This document shows, piece after piece, positions 37,747 to 47,099 of a DNA stretch of 52,144 nucleotides. The notes beneath the pieces were generated by a model. That model was not told the DNA's origin and made no database searches. It saw only the letters and a list, made by a program, of their open reading frames with translations. Numbering within the stretch: the stretch's first letter is position 1; the number at the start of each line of letters is the position of its first letter. This stretch comes from a virus. The translations under genes and the position numbers were made by a program. The DNA lies in IMG/VR virus record IMGVR_UViG_3300043435_000349, positions 1 to 52,144 of that record; one strand, 5' to 3'.

Positions 37747-37774
37747 TTGACAAATCAACTTTAGCATGTACTAT
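37747..37774 (+). promoter_or_regulatory. sigma70-like promoter of the late-side operon
   Basis: TTGACA at 37747-37752, 16-bp spacer, TACTAT at 37769-37774, 43 bases before the first gene's start at 37818. Confidence 0.7.
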
Positions 37775-37817
37775 CTGTTGCATCAACACACTTAGCACAC
37801 CACCTCAAGGAAAGTCA

Positions 37818-38693
37818 ATGCCGGTAGCCCTATCCACCCAATCATATTCACACACATTTGAAGCTCAGCTAGAGAGCATCTTGTCTCAGTATAATGAGAT
37901 TATGGAATCGGATGTATCACCATTCACTCTGTCCAATCACAGCTACAACTTCATGTACCTTGCCGATAAGGTGTATGTGGCAATTAGCCAAGATCTTGTA
38001 TCTAAATCATACAACCCATTACAGCCAATTGAGCTGTACGAGCTGACCAATGGTGAAGCATTCCTTTTGTCTGTGATTGTCCGTAACATCAACCTGTCTC
38101 TTGCAGCAGGTGGTAATTCTGGGTCAATTACGTTGAGGTTTATTCCAAATGGGGCTGTTGAGTCTGTTGATGGTGAACTTCAACGTTTTGTCTACAATGG
38201 CACAAATGTCGAAACAGTTGAGGTTGGAGGCAACTTAGTCAACGTCCCAGTCTGGCAAGCAGACATTCCACAAACCTTCCGCCAAGGCGACTATTTGTTG
38301 CGTTTCAAGATGCCGACACTATCCTCTGGGGCAAGCGTTAACATCTATTTCACAGACAGTCTTGTCCCAAGCGTGGTCTCACCCCCAGCAGGTATCAGCT
38401 ATGTTTTGATTGAGCTGCGCCAGACGGGTGGCAATTCTATTGTAATTGAGGACTTCGTAGTCCCAGAGAACAGTATAAGTGCTGCCCTCCCAGATTATGT
38501 GGATAATGAATTGGTTGTGGTGACATTGAGTCCATCTTCCATTCTTGTAGATGGTGGTAACAGTAATGTATCACAAAACATTACACGCAGCTTATTCACA
38601 CAACCCGTGAATGTTCTTCTGCACGCCATTGCAGAAACCGCAATTACAGTTCCTGCAATTAGCGCACAGATCAGCTACCTCTCAGTGGGATGA
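37818..38693 (+). CDS. beta-rich protein, probable virion component
   Basis: The protein has 291 residues from the ATG at 37818 with AAGGAAAG upstream. In-frame ATGs further upstream would place the promoter inside the gene. The sequence is rich in Ser, Val, Asn and Gly, with repeated beta-strand patterns (SGSITLRFIPNGAVESVDG; VLIELRQTGGNSIVIED), as is common for tail or base-plate proteins. No family is recognised. It heads the rightward late region. Confidence 0.6.
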   Translation: MPVALSTQSYSHTFEAQLESILSQYNEIMESDVSPFTLSNHSYNFMYLADKVYVAISQDLVSKSYNPLQPIELYELTNGEAFLLSVIVRNINLSLAAGGNSGSITLRFIPNGAVESVDGELQRFVYNGTNVETVEVGGNLVNVPVWQADIPQTFRQGDYLLRFKMPTLSSGASVNIYFTDSLVPSVVSPPAGISYVLIELRQTGGNSIVIEDFVVPENSISAALPDYVDNELVVVTLSPSSILVDGGNSNVSQNITRSLFTQPVNVLLHAIAETAITVPAISAQISYLSVG

Positions 38694-38878
38694 GGTGTAT
38701 AGCTTGCAACTCTCGACTATCTGAGACAGAGATGCGGCGCAAAAACTTTGATGACTTGTGTGGTCGTTGTATAACGGCTTCTCAGGACAACCACACAACA
38801 TTCAAAGATGCGCAGCTCGCTGTCATCACCACCTATTACTATAGTGATGGGCTAACAAGACCAACCCGTAGCGAATAG
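38690..38878 (+). CDS. small zinc-ribbon-like protein
   Basis: This is a 62-residue protein with an ATGA overlap. C3-x2-C6 (RCIACN) and C24-x2-C27 (DLCGRC) flank an LSETEMRRKNF linker, a pattern seen in small phage zinc-finger proteins encoded near packaging genes. Probable DNA- or protein-binding zinc ribbon. Confidence 0.65.
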   Translation: MRCIACNSRLSETEMRRKNFDDLCGRCITASQDNHTTFKDAQLAVITTYYYSDGLTRPTRSE

Positions 38879-38894
38879 CACCTTTGTGCTATTC
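38873..38894 (+). terminator. hairpin at operon end
   Basis: A perfect 9-bp stem GAATAGCAC / GTGCTATTC with a CTTT loop spans the stop codon of the zinc-ribbon gene. The following CTTACAC is a weak T-tract, so it is a probable but weak terminator. Confidence 0.55.
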
Positions 38895-38920
38895 CTTACA
38901 CAAAGACAACATATTGTTAA

Positions 38921-38948
38921 TTGACAGACAAAGGTTGTCGTGTATTCT
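38921..38948 (+). promoter_or_regulatory. sigma70-like promoter for the tRNA/lysin region
   Basis: TTGACA at 38921-38926, 16-bp spacer, TATTCT at 38943-38948. The predicted start near 38955 is about 370 bases before the tRNA. Confidence 0.65.
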
Positions 38949-39324
38949 ATCCTGCAACAACACATGCAACGCCTAGTGAAGATATGTGAGCTTTGGCTTC
39001 TCCTTTGTGCGTACCAGTGCATGTTTATGAGAGACTTGGAGAAGGGCTTTGCCCAAGACACAAGCTGCTGGCAACTGCATAGTGTTGCAATATGATGAAT
39101 GCGTAGGTTGATACGCTGGGTGTGGTAATTCCGAGAGCCGCTGCACAGAAATGTGTTTACCACTCCAGACCAGTCGCGGGTAAACGATGGTCAAAGCCTG
39201 AGATCAACACAGGCCATCATATTATTCTTATGTGCCATGTGTACAACAAGAAACGCTGTCGTTCTGCGGCAGTAGCAATTCCCCACCAAGCCTCTTAACA
39301 ATGCTCAAATCGCGTGGGCTTTAT
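38949..39324 (+). ncRNA. untranslated leader or possible structured RNA
   Basis: About 370 transcribed bases with no credible gene lie between a promoter and the tRNA. Visible pairing includes CTTCTCC (around 38997-39003) with GGAGAAG (39039-39045) and GGGC-TTT-GCCC (39046-39056). No known RNA family is recognised. Confidence 0.35.
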
Positions 39325-39400
39325 TGCGGGGTAGCTCAGTTAGTAGAGCCTCGGACTCATAATCCGACTGTCGCTGGTGCGAATCCAGCCCCCGCATCCA
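39325..39400 (+). tRNA. tRNA-Met (anticodon CAT)
   Basis: A complete 76-base cloverleaf: acceptor TGCGGGG / CCCCGCA, T8-A9, D-stem GCTC / GAGC, anticodon stem TCGGA / TCCGA with loop CTCATAA (anticodon CAT), T-stem GCTGG / CCAGC, discriminator T and encoded CCA (39398-39400). The acceptor stem resembles initiator tRNA (CGCGGGG / CCCCGCA), but base 1 pairs with base 72 and the three G-C pairs of an initiator anticodon stem are absent, so an elongator Met tRNA is more likely. A lysidine-type Ile tRNA cannot be excluded. Confidence 0.92.
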
Positions 39401-39457
39401 TATGCGCCAACAACCTCTGCTTCGGTAAGTTGTTGCTCTATTCCAAAAGGACAAAGC

Positions 39458-39808
39458 ATGGGATCTGCCCTACTTTGCCTTTCTCTTGCTATCTACCATG
39501 AAGCTCGTGGTGAATCTACCAAAGGTATGTTCGCTGTAGCAGAAGTGGTAATCAATCGAACAGAAGAAATGGAAAAATCCATTTGTGATGTTGTATATCA
39601 ACCCCATCAGTTTAGCTGGACTAGACGGCACGGACGCAATGTCCCACCTGACAGCGAAGCATGGCGTAAGAGCAAAGAAATTGCCAGCCAATCCCTCAAA
39701 ACCAAGACCAATTACACAAGCGGCAGCTTGTTCTTCAACACAAGATCAATTGGTGTTCGTTTTGGGAGAAGCAAGAAAGCAGAGATAGGCAACCACATAT
39801 TCTTTTAA
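39458..39808 (+). CDS. SleB-type cell wall hydrolase (endolysin)
   Basis: The protein has 116 residues from the ATG at 39458 (AAAAGGA upstream). Hydrolase_2/SleB signature: LAIYHEARGES (9-19; the Glu is catalytic), FAVAEVVINRTEE, CDVVYQPHQFSW, and YTSGSLFFNT with HIFF at the end. It cleaves peptidoglycan glycan strands. There is no signal peptide or membrane anchor, so a holin elsewhere is expected. It lies directly behind the tRNA. Confidence 0.9.
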   Translation: MGSALLCLSLAIYHEARGESTKGMFAVAEVVINRTEEMEKSICDVVYQPHQFSWTRRHGRNVPPDSEAWRKSKEIASQSLKTKTNYTSGSLFFNTRSIGVRFGRSKKAEIGNHIFF

Positions 39809-39825
39809 TTTATTAAGGAAATTAA

Positions 39826-40191
39826 ATGAACGAGATCAAGGAAATCACACTTCCCCGTATCATCACCACACGCACATTGCAGAAAGAAAGCAATAAGAGC
39901 GTGATTCAAGCAATGGAGTTCTTCAAGACTGTTCTTGAGAATCCAGCGAATGACATCAAACATCGCCTAACAGCAGCCAAAGCAATCGTAGACACCAACC
40001 TCAAGATTCAAGCACAGCTTATCAAAGAGGAAGCTCACGATCTGAACAAGCGTCTGACTGTGTTGAAAATCAATGCTGTCACAGAAGATCTGGACAAAGC
40101 TGATGGTAAGAAACCAGCTTATGTCCCAGCTAACAAAGTCAGCACTGAGATTGACCCAATGTGGGCAGACTACACAGGAACTCAACAGTGA
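39826..40191 (+). CDS. putative terminase small subunit
   Basis: This is a 121-residue, mostly helical protein with an AAGGAAA site, placed directly before terL. The helix-rich core (NDIKHRLTAAKAIVDTNLKIQ) is compatible with small terminase proteins, but there is no decisive motif. Assignment is mainly by position. Confidence 0.55.
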   Translation: MNEIKEITLPRIITTRTLQKESNKSVIQAMEFFKTVLENPANDIKHRLTAAKAIVDTNLKIQAQLIKEEAHDLNKRLTVLKINAVTEDLDKADGKKPAYVPANKVSTEIDPMWADYTGTQQ

Positions 40192-40202
40192 GAGATCAAT
40201 AG

Positions 40203-41663
40203 GTGACAATTTCATTTGCACCTGCTTCTCGTAAACAACAAATGATGCTAACGTCCAATGCTGACGTTACAATTGTGGGTGGAGCAGCAGGAAGCGGCAA
40301 ATCGTACATCAGCATTCTTCGCCACCTTCGCTTCATTGATGACCCCTACTATCGTGGCAACATCATCCGTAAGGATGCAACCATTTTGTCAAGGCAAGGT
40401 GGTATGTTCGATGAATGCTTGATTGTGTTTAAAGCGTTTGAACCTCGTGTTAAATACACGAAGCAACCAATGGTGTTTACATTCCCATCCGGTGCAACGG
40501 TGAGCTTGACACACTACAACGATGATAAAGCATCTGAGCAATATCGTGGTTTGCAGCTACAAGGCATCTGTTATGACGAATTGACAGAAGCCAAAGAAAA
40601 CCACATCTTCACCCTTATTTCTCGTATGCGAGCTGTGAGGTCGAAGTACAAAGAGTGGTTTCTTGGGACATGTAACCCACACGTTGACAGTTGGCTCAAA
40701 GATTGGGTGTTGTGGTATCTCTATCCAGAGGGTCATGAACTTGCTGGTAGGCCAGACCCAAACAAAGATGGCATCATTCGCTACATCAACAATCTTGGTG
40801 GCAAGACAGTATTCACTAACACAAAAGATGAGATGAAGGCTCTTGTGAAAGATTTCACAGGTAGAGAGCCACAGGATCACGAAATCCTATCATTCACTTT
40901 TGTTAGCGCAAACATTTACGACAACCCACCCCTTCTCAAGAATGCCCCACAGTATTTGTCAAAGCTACTAGCTCAGCCCCGTGTTGAGCAGGAACGATTG
41001 CTACACGGCAATTGGTTTGCACGACAAGAAGCAAGTGGTCGGTTTAAGCGAGAGTGGCTAGGTGAACCCTTACCAGAAGCCAAACGTACAGACATTAAAT
41101 CCCGTGTTCGTTGTTGGGACTTGGCTGGCAGCCTTCCCGATGAAGTGAACCCCAATCCCGACTGGACAGTTGGTGTGTTGATGTCGAAAGACAAGCATGG
41201 TGTATTTTACATCGAAGATGTTGTTCGGTTCAGAGAACGTGTTGGGCAAGTGATTGAGCGCATTGCTCAGGTAGCCCTTGCAGACCAAGAAGAATTTGGC
41301 AATGTTCAAGTGTACCTTCCTCAAGAACCAGCACAAGCAGGTATATCTGCCCTCAAGTACAATGTCAGCGTTTTGGCATCCTACGGTATTGGTGCTAGAG
41401 GGATCAAGGTTGGTTCAAAGAGCAAGACAACTCGTTTTGAACCTTTCTGTGCATCAGCAGAGGTCGGCAACATTCGCATTGTAAAAGGTGAGTGGAATGA
41501 CGTGTTCTTTGAGGAACTAGAGTCATTCGACGGCAGCAGGAACAGAAAAGACGATATTGTCGATTCGACAGCCGATTCATTCTCTAGATTAGCAGAACGC
41601 AAAGAGCTTCCCAAGTTTAGTCTTGACAACTCACATTTTAGCAATCCCCTTCTATCAAGGTAA
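40203..41663 (+). CDS. terL: terminase large subunit
   Basis: This is a 486-residue TerL with a GTG start. The ATPase domain has Walker A GGAAGSGKS (26-34), Walker B GICYDE (121-126) and the coupling-type FLGTCNPH. The C-terminal RNase-H-like nuclease has RCWDLAGS (Asp306) and DDIVDSTADSF near residue 450. It packages genomic DNA into proheads. The following portal and protease genes confirm the context. Confidence 0.95.
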   Translation: MTISFAPASRKQQMMLTSNADVTIVGGAAGSGKSYISILRHLRFIDDPYYRGNIIRKDATILSRQGGMFDECLIVFKAFEPRVKYTKQPMVFTFPSGATVSLTHYNDDKASEQYRGLQLQGICYDELTEAKENHIFTLISRMRAVRSKYKEWFLGTCNPHVDSWLKDWVLWYLYPEGHELAGRPDPNKDGIIRYINNLGGKTVFTNTKDEMKALVKDFTGREPQDHEILSFTFVSANIYDNPPLLKNAPQYLSKLLAQPRVEQERLLHGNWFARQEASGRFKREWLGEPLPEAKRTDIKSRVRCWDLAGSLPDEVNPNPDWTVGVLMSKDKHGVFYIEDVVRFRERVGQVIERIAQVALADQEEFGNVQVYLPQEPAQAGISALKYNVSVLASYGIGARGIKVGSKSKTTRFEPFCASAEVGNIRIVKGEWNDVFFEELESFDGSRNRKDDIVDSTADSFSRLAERKELPKFSLDNSHFSNPLLSR

Positions 41664-41674
41664 ACGGAAAAGAT

Positions 41675-43123
41675 ATGGCAGATCAGCCCAAACCAATGCC
41701 TACACCAACGCTTCCTAGTGAGCTTGGTTACACAGGCTTGCGGCTAACAGCAGGGCAGATTTACGAAGAATCGCGCCGTGATTTAGTGTTTCCGCAATCG
41801 CTGTACACATATGACAAGATGAGCCAGAACGTTGCTATTGCAGCGGCATTCAATGCAGTTCATGTGATTGCATCACGCACACCATTCTTCGTAGAGCCAT
41901 ACAGCAGCCAAGATGTCCATGTTAAACGTGCAGAGTTCGTTGAACAATGTATGCACGACATGGAACACAGTTGGTATGACTTCATCCGTGAGGTGATGAG
42001 CTTTAACAAATACGGCTTCTCACTACATGAGAAAGTTTTTCGTTATCGCAGGAAAGAACGTGGTAGCAAATATGATGATGGGAAGGTGGGGCTAAGGAAA
42101 CTACCTATCCGATCACAAGCATCCATTACAGAGTTTGTTCCAGACCCAAGCGGCAGGGACATTGTTGCAGTTAAGCAGCAAGTGAATGTTTTGTCAAGCA
42201 GCATTGCTTCAAACAAGACAATCGAACTCCCGATGTCACGTTGTTTACTGTTCCGTGTTGATCCATACAAGGGTAATCCTCAAGGTGTTAGCCCGCTCAA
42301 CTCATGCTATCAGGCATGGCGCATGTTGCAGAAGTTGCTTGATGCTGAATTGATTGCAACTAGCAAGAACCTGAATGGTCTGATCAAAGGCATTATTCCA
42401 GCACAGTTCCTTTCTGATGACGCAAGTCCAGAGGATAAAGCTGTAGCCAAAGCATTCACCACTGGTGTTGTAAATACGCACACAGGTGAACAACAAGGGT
42501 TTGTCATCCCATCTGATCGTGATGGGGAAGGTAATCGCCTGTTTGATGTTGAGATCATCAACTCAAGCTCAAGTAACATTACAGCATTATCGGACATCAT
42601 TCAACGCTACACCAACGAAATTTATCAATGCTTGTTTGCAGACGTATTGCAAATGGGCAGCCAGAAATCTGGGAATTACAACGTAATCGCCACAAAGGAA
42701 ACAATGCTTGAGCTTCTTGTAGAAGCCAGATTGAAAGAAATTACCGATGTGTTGAATTACAACTTGATTCCCGATCTATTCGCCAAAAACGGCTGGGACA
42801 CAACTAAATGTCCTAAAGTTTGTTTTGGCTCATTGTCACGTCCTGACTTGTCTACTTGGGCTAAAGCCTTCCAGCAAGTTAAAGCAACCAAAGGTATTGC
42901 CCTCACCTCAGCGAATGTCAACTACATTCATGAGATGTTTGGATTCCCTGATCGCGTCCCTGACGACACAACCCAAGAAGAACTGGACAAGTTGCTTGGT
43001 GTTGAAAAGATGGAGGACAGCAAGAGTGGTGCTGGTTATGCTAGTGACACGGGTGGCCTGAATGGTACAGCGGATGAAGTCAGTGAAGATGACAACACTG
43101 CCAGCAATAAGGAAGCAAAATAA
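41675..43123 (+). CDS. portal protein (DUF935/Mu gp29-like)
   Basis: This is a 482-residue portal. Family features: N-terminal region YDKMSQNVAIAAAFNAVHVI, then EVMSFNKYGFSLHEKVFRYR (typical DUF935 'GFS-x-x-E' block), RSQASITEFVPD, GNPQGVSPLNSCYQAW, and a C-terminal region with SGNYNVIATKETMLELLVEA. It forms the dodecameric ring at the packaging vertex. It begins 11 bases after terL and its stop overlaps the protease start. Confidence 0.9.
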   Translation: MADQPKPMPTPTLPSELGYTGLRLTAGQIYEESRRDLVFPQSLYTYDKMSQNVAIAAAFNAVHVIASRTPFFVEPYSSQDVHVKRAEFVEQCMHDMEHSWYDFIREVMSFNKYGFSLHEKVFRYRRKERGSKYDDGKVGLRKLPIRSQASITEFVPDPSGRDIVAVKQQVNVLSSSIASNKTIELPMSRCLLFRVDPYKGNPQGVSPLNSCYQAWRMLQKLLDAELIATSKNLNGLIKGIIPAQFLSDDASPEDKAVAKAFTTGVVNTHTGEQQGFVIPSDRDGEGNRLFDVEIINSSSSNITALSDIIQRYTNEIYQCLFADVLQMGSQKSGNYNVIATKETMLELLVEARLKEITDVLNYNLIPDLFAKNGWDTTKCPKVCFGSLSRPDLSTWAKAFQQVKATKGIALTSANVNYIHEMFGFPDRVPDDTTQEELDKLLGVEKMEDSKSGAGYASDTGGLNGTADEVSEDDNTASNKEAK

Positions 43124-43950
43124 TGGCACATGAGCTAATGCGTCTTACGCAAAGGTTATGCAATAAGCCACAACTCATTAGCCAAGCTGCCTTAGCAAGC
43201 GTTGTTCATATTCTTGAACAGCGCAATGCTGGCAACTATGACATGAGAGTTACGGATAAGAAAGTAGAGCCACGCTACCCAGCTTACAACAAAGAGAAGA
43301 AAGTTGGCCTACTGCAAATTGAAGGTGCGCTCACAAACATTGCCTACGAAGGTATCTGTGGTGAGACAGGTTGCAGCTACGAATCTCTTGTAGCAGACAC
43401 CAAATACCTGATCGAAGAAGGCGCAAAGACAATTGTGCTAGACATTGACAGTGGTGGTGGTGAGGCCTACGGATGCTTTGAAGCAGCAAACACTGTGCGC
43501 CAAATGGCAGACAACAATGGTGTGAAGATTATCACTTACGTTGACGGAATGGCAGCATCAGCAGCATATGCTTGGGCTATCATTGCAGATGAAGTGGTGG
43601 CCAATCCAATGGCGGAAGTTGGTAGCATTGGTGTTGTCATGCAGTTGCTAGACACATCGAAGTACCACGAGAATCTAGGCTTGAAGCGTGTGTTTGTGTA
43701 CGCTGGTGATAGTAAGATTCCTTTTGCCCCAGATGGCAGCTTCACAGAATCATTCCTAGCCGACCTACAAGATGGTGTTGACTTCTTTTATAACGAGTTT
43801 ATAGAACATGTAGCATTCCATCGCAACATCTCAAAAGAACAAATCATGGGAACACAAGCAAAGGTGTTTCTGCCAAGCAAAGCCGCAGAGCTAGGCTTGA
43901 TTGATAAAACCATGCTCAAAGAGGAATTTTTAGATTATGTCTTTGCTTGA
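43123..43950 (+). CDS. S49-type prohead maturation protease
   Basis: This is a 275-residue SppA-like protein (ClpP fold). SGGGEAYGCFEAANTV (oxyanion block), YVDGMAASAAYAWA with the nucleophile Ser, and EVGSIGVVMQLLD are classic S49 features. It cleaves scaffold and capsid proteins during head maturation. The start is in a TAATG overlap with the portal. Confidence 0.92.
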   Translation: MAHELMRLTQRLCNKPQLISQAALASVVHILEQRNAGNYDMRVTDKKVEPRYPAYNKEKKVGLLQIEGALTNIAYEGICGETGCSYESLVADTKYLIEEGAKTIVLDIDSGGGEAYGCFEAANTVRQMADNNGVKIITYVDGMAASAAYAWAIIADEVVANPMAEVGSIGVVMQLLDTSKYHENLGLKRVFVYAGDSKIPFAPDGSFTESFLADLQDGVDFFYNEFIEHVAFHRNISKEQIMGTQAKVFLPSKAAELGLIDKTMLKEEFLDYVFA

Positions 43951-44470
43951 TAGGTTCAACCTGAAATCAAAAAAGATGGCGTTGGATGTGACAGAAGTAG
44001 TCAATAGCATTCCAGCAGAATTGTTTACAACCACAGAGGATGCAGAAATGCAAACTGACGAAGCTCAAGCCCAGCTTGTAGCAGACCTCGCAGTTGCCAA
44101 TGACACTATCGCAGAACTTACTTCTGCTGTAGCTAATCATGAAGCAGCAGCAACCAAAGCTCTGGCAGAACGCGATGAAGCTCTCAAGGCATTATCTGTT
44201 TTCCAAGCGGAAGCAAAGCAAACATCACGCAAGGCAGCCCTGACCAAAGTGTTGGCAGAAGATGCAGTTGGTGATATGTACGCAGCAACGGAAGCTCTTG
44301 ATGATTCAGCATTCTCGCTGATTGTCAGCAATCTTGCAACCAAGCAACAAGTGATTGAACAGTCATTTGAAGAACTGGGTGCGCCAGAAGCAAATGCTCA
44401 ACCATCCAATTACGAAGATCAACTCAAAGCTGGTGTGCAAGCCCGCTTAGCAAAAAGGAAAACAAAATAA
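43937..44470 (+). CDS. probable scaffolding protein
   Basis: This is a 177-residue acidic, Ala-rich protein with a long coiled coil (residues 45-95: LVADLAVANDTIAELTSAV). The C-terminus is basic (QARLAKRKTK), as typical for capsid-binding ends of scaffolds. It overlaps the protease gene by 14 bases and sits before the decoration and capsid genes. The ATG at 43976 is an alternative start. Confidence 0.75.
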   Translation: MSLLDRFNLKSKKMALDVTEVVNSIPAELFTTTEDAEMQTDEAQAQLVADLAVANDTIAELTSAVANHEAAATKALAERDEALKALSVFQAEAKQTSRKAALTKVLAEDAVGDMYAATEALDDSAFSLIVSNLATKQQVIEQSFEELGAPEANAQPSNYEDQLKAGVQARLAKRKTK

Positions 44471-44910
44471 TGGCAGTAATCGCAACTCGCGGTGGTGTAC
44501 GCCTCGGCAACATCCTGCAATGGGAACAAGCCCCACACATTGGCTATAGCCGCAAGACTGTTGTCATTCGTGAAGCAGCCGCAGCAGACTATTTCTTGGG
44601 TGACATCCTTGGTCAAGTTACCACTGGTGGCAAGTACAAGAAACTGACTGTTGGTGCAACTGACGGCAGCCAAAACTTCGCTGGTATCTTCATTGGTAGC
44701 GACAGCAGCGTCTTTGATCAAGACAAACTAGCTGTTCCAGCCAACACTGACAAAACTGGTGTTGTTCTGTTCCGTGATGCAGCAGTGGGCAAAGCCTATC
44801 TGAACTTCCCATCAGGCACTACCGAGCTACAGAAAGCTGCTGTGTATGCCCAAATGGAAGCCGCTGGCATCAAGCTGATCGACCAAGTTAAAGAACAGGA
44901 AACCGTATAA
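44470..44910 (+). CDS. head decoration protein
   Basis: This is a 146-residue beta-rich protein immediately before the capsid gene, in a TAATG overlap. GDILGQVTTGGKYKKL and NFAGIFIGSD match the lambda gpD/HDPD-type family of trimeric capsid-stabilising proteins. Confidence 0.85.
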   Translation: MAVIATRGGVRLGNILQWEQAPHIGYSRKTVVIREAAAADYFLGDILGQVTTGGKYKKLTVGATDGSQNFAGIFIGSDSSVFDQDKLAVPANTDKTGVVLFRDAAVGKAYLNFPSGTTELQKAAVYAQMEAAGIKLIDQVKEQETV

Positions 44911-45975
44911 ATGATTACACGTCAAATTGATAACGTCAACCGTCTAATCGACTGGTCTGATGCAGTTGCCAACATCGACCCAACCTACGGCTGGGCAGCG
45001 GGCAGCGGCCTGTTCAACGTCAAGACCACAAGTCAAGACGCAATCATGTTTGAAAAGACTGATTTCAAAACCATTCTTCTGAACCCAACCTCACGCCGTG
45101 AGCGCAACACTCAGAAGATGAATGCCCGCTCAAGCAAGATGTATGCGCTACCAATGCCATACTTCAATGTGCAAGAGCATGTCACCCGTGCAGACTTGCA
45201 AGGTCACATCCAGAAAGGCACTGAGTCAACCCCAGAAACCGAGCAATCAGCAATCGCTGAGAAGCTGGAAATCATGCGCAATGCGTATGACATGACCCGT
45301 GAATACATGTCGCTGTCTGCCATCAAAGGTTTGACTGTTGCACCAAACGGTGATGTTCTGGCTGACATGTTTGCAGAGTTCAACCTGACCCAAGAAGTCA
45401 TTGAGTGGCCTTTGCTGACCGATCCAGACTTCGACGTTCGCAAAGCCTGTCGTGAACTGAAATCGAAACTGCAACGTGACCTTCGCACAGGTGGTCGTAT
45501 TCGTGCTGTTGAGGTTGTTGTTGGTGAAGCATTCTTCGATGCTCTGATCAACCACCCACAGGTTGTTGCTGCTCACTATGCTTACGCCATGCCTGATCGC
45601 GCCTACTACATGGATGGTGGTTTGACCTTCCAAACCTTCGGTGTTCAGAACGTATTTGAGTTCCAAGGTATTCGCTTCCTGACCTATGATGCCTCGTTCA
45701 ATCTTCCAAACGAAGATGGCACTTTCACCAACGTGGAAGGTATTGAAGCAGAAGTTGGTCACACCGTTATTCGTGGTGATGGTCTGCAAGATCTGTATCG
45801 CGTCTACTACGGTACTAACAACAAACTGTCAGGTGCTAACAGCACTGGTCAAGAGTTGTTCTCGTGGTCTTACCGCGATGACCGCGACACCAGCATTGAC
45901 CTTGAGTTGGAATTTAGCCACCTCTACTTCTGCACCCAACCACAAGTACAAAAGAAATTGGTTCTGGAAATCTAA
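44911..45975 (+). CDS. major capsid protein (lambda E-like)
   Basis: This is a 354-residue protein. Family features: NRLIDWSDAVANIDP-like start, LNPTSRRERNTQK, MPYFNVQEHVTRADLQG, ALINHPQVVAAH, and VFEFQGIRFLTYD. GC content is higher than in the neighbours, with strong codon bias, as expected for the most expressed gene. A strong terminator follows. Confidence 0.95.
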   Translation: MITRQIDNVNRLIDWSDAVANIDPTYGWAAGSGLFNVKTTSQDAIMFEKTDFKTILLNPTSRRERNTQKMNARSSKMYALPMPYFNVQEHVTRADLQGHIQKGTESTPETEQSAIAEKLEIMRNAYDMTREYMSLSAIKGLTVAPNGDVLADMFAEFNLTQEVIEWPLLTDPDFDVRKACRELKSKLQRDLRTGGRIRAVEVVVGEAFFDALINHPQVVAAHYAYAMPDRAYYMDGGLTFQTFGVQNVFEFQGIRFLTYDASFNLPNEDGTFTNVEGIEAEVGHTVIRGDGLQDLYRVYYGTNNKLSGANSTGQELFSWSYRDDRDTSIDLELEFSHLYFCTQPQVQKKLVLEI

Positions 45976-45988
45976 GCAACACATCATT

Positions 45989-46015
45989 GAGGGGCAACAC
46001 GCCCCTCTTTGTTTT
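45989..46015 (+). terminator. rho-independent terminator
   Basis: A perfect 7-bp stem GAGGGGC / GCCCCTC with a 5-base loop, then TTTGTTTT. It lies after the capsid gene and probably limits readthrough into the tail genes. Confidence 0.9.
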
Positions 46016-46057
46016 CACAAGCATCACATTTGTTTGTTAAAGCAAAGAGGATATATC

Positions 46058-46576
46058 ATGTACACAGGCGATCCAATCAACAATCCAGTTGATGCAATTA
46101 GACTAGAGGTTGGTGACACTGACGCAGATGATGTCTGGCTCACCGATAACGATTACCTCTATTACATTCAGAAATACCCAAACAACACTCGCGCCATTGT
46201 GAATGCAGCAGCGCAAGGCATCTTGTTTAAGTTGACACGTTACACTCGCGAAAGAGCAGGACAGATTGACGTTTATGGCGCGGAAGCCTACAAAAACTAC
46301 AAGGATGCTTTATTGTTAAAGCTGAAAGACTTTTCTTTCAATGGTGTCAGGCCAATCAGCTTCTTTGGTGGTATCAACCGTCAAGAGTCTGCTGACAACT
46401 TCCTTGATCCGTCCCTTGTTGATCAGCCTTTCTATCGTGGTCAACAGAATGAGAGTCCTGAGTGGTGGGATAAGCGCAACGTGGATGGTAATGGTCAAAC
46501 AGTTGAACCACTAGACTATCCAGCATCCAACACAGCAAATTATGATTGGGATGTGATCAATGGGGCGTCGCCATAA
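46058..46576 (+). CDS. head-tail connector-type protein
   Basis: The protein has 172 residues from the ATG at 46058 (AAAGAGG upstream). The N-terminal helical part resembles gp6/HK97-type adaptors: VDAIRLEVGDTDADDVWLTD, then YIQKYPNNTRAIVNAAAQGI. Position after the capsid supports a neck role. Confidence 0.7.
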   Translation: MYTGDPINNPVDAIRLEVGDTDADDVWLTDNDYLYYIQKYPNNTRAIVNAAAQGILFKLTRYTRERAGQIDVYGAEAYKNYKDALLLKLKDFSFNGVRPISFFGGINRQESADNFLDPSLVDQPFYRGQQNESPEWWDKRNVDGNGQTVEPLDYPASNTANYDWDVINGASP

Positions 46577-47099
46577 GTTAGGTGGTCATGAAGGACAAGA
46601 AGTAACACTCGATCTGTCTGGACTCAAGAGCATTCAATTGCAATGCAAGAAACTTGAGCGAAGAACGATTCAATGGGGCTACATTCGCAACCTTAAATAC
46701 CCACAGAGTGATCTGTACGGAAGGGGTGGATGGAATGTGGCACAAGTTGCTGCAATTCATGAGTTTGGTATTGGTGTAAACAAAAGGCCATTCTTTAGCC
46801 AATCCCTTGTTGATGCTCGACAATTCCTGAACAGTGGCTGGATTGAGAAGGTGTTCTTGTCTGCATTGGAGAACACAGAATTTGATGGCATGTTAGATTT
46901 TATTGGGCAGGAGCTTTCCAAGACAATCAAGATCGCTATCCTACGACAGAATTTCTACCCTATCAGCCCAGCAACAATCGCCCTGAAAGCATCAAACAAC
47001 CACAACACTGAAATCCTCCAAGCGACACAGAAGTTGTCTGATTCACCATCACACAAAGTCTTACATCGCAAACTACAATCGGGTGAGAGCAAAGAATGA
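46560..47099 (+). CDS. neck/tail-completion protein (virion morphogenesis type)
   Basis: This is a 179-residue protein. VAAIHEFGIGVNKRPFFSQSL (residues 62-82) is the hallmark of the Mu gpG/HK97 gp10-type completion proteins. It overlaps both neighbours. Confidence 0.75.
   Translation: MGRRHKLGGHEGQEVTLDLSGLKSIQLQCKKLERRTIQWGYIRNLKYPQSDLYGRGGWNVAQVAAIHEFGIGVNKRPFFSQSLVDARQFLNSGWIEKVFLSALENTEFDGMLDFIGQELSKTIKIAILRQNFYPISPATIALKASNNHNTEILQATQKLSDSPSHKVLHRKLQSGESKE

Noticed and set aside
45686-46057. Upstream extension of the connector gene frame through the capsid gene
   Set aside because: It runs antiphase through the capsid gene and the terminator. The ATG at 46058 has its own ribosome binding site.
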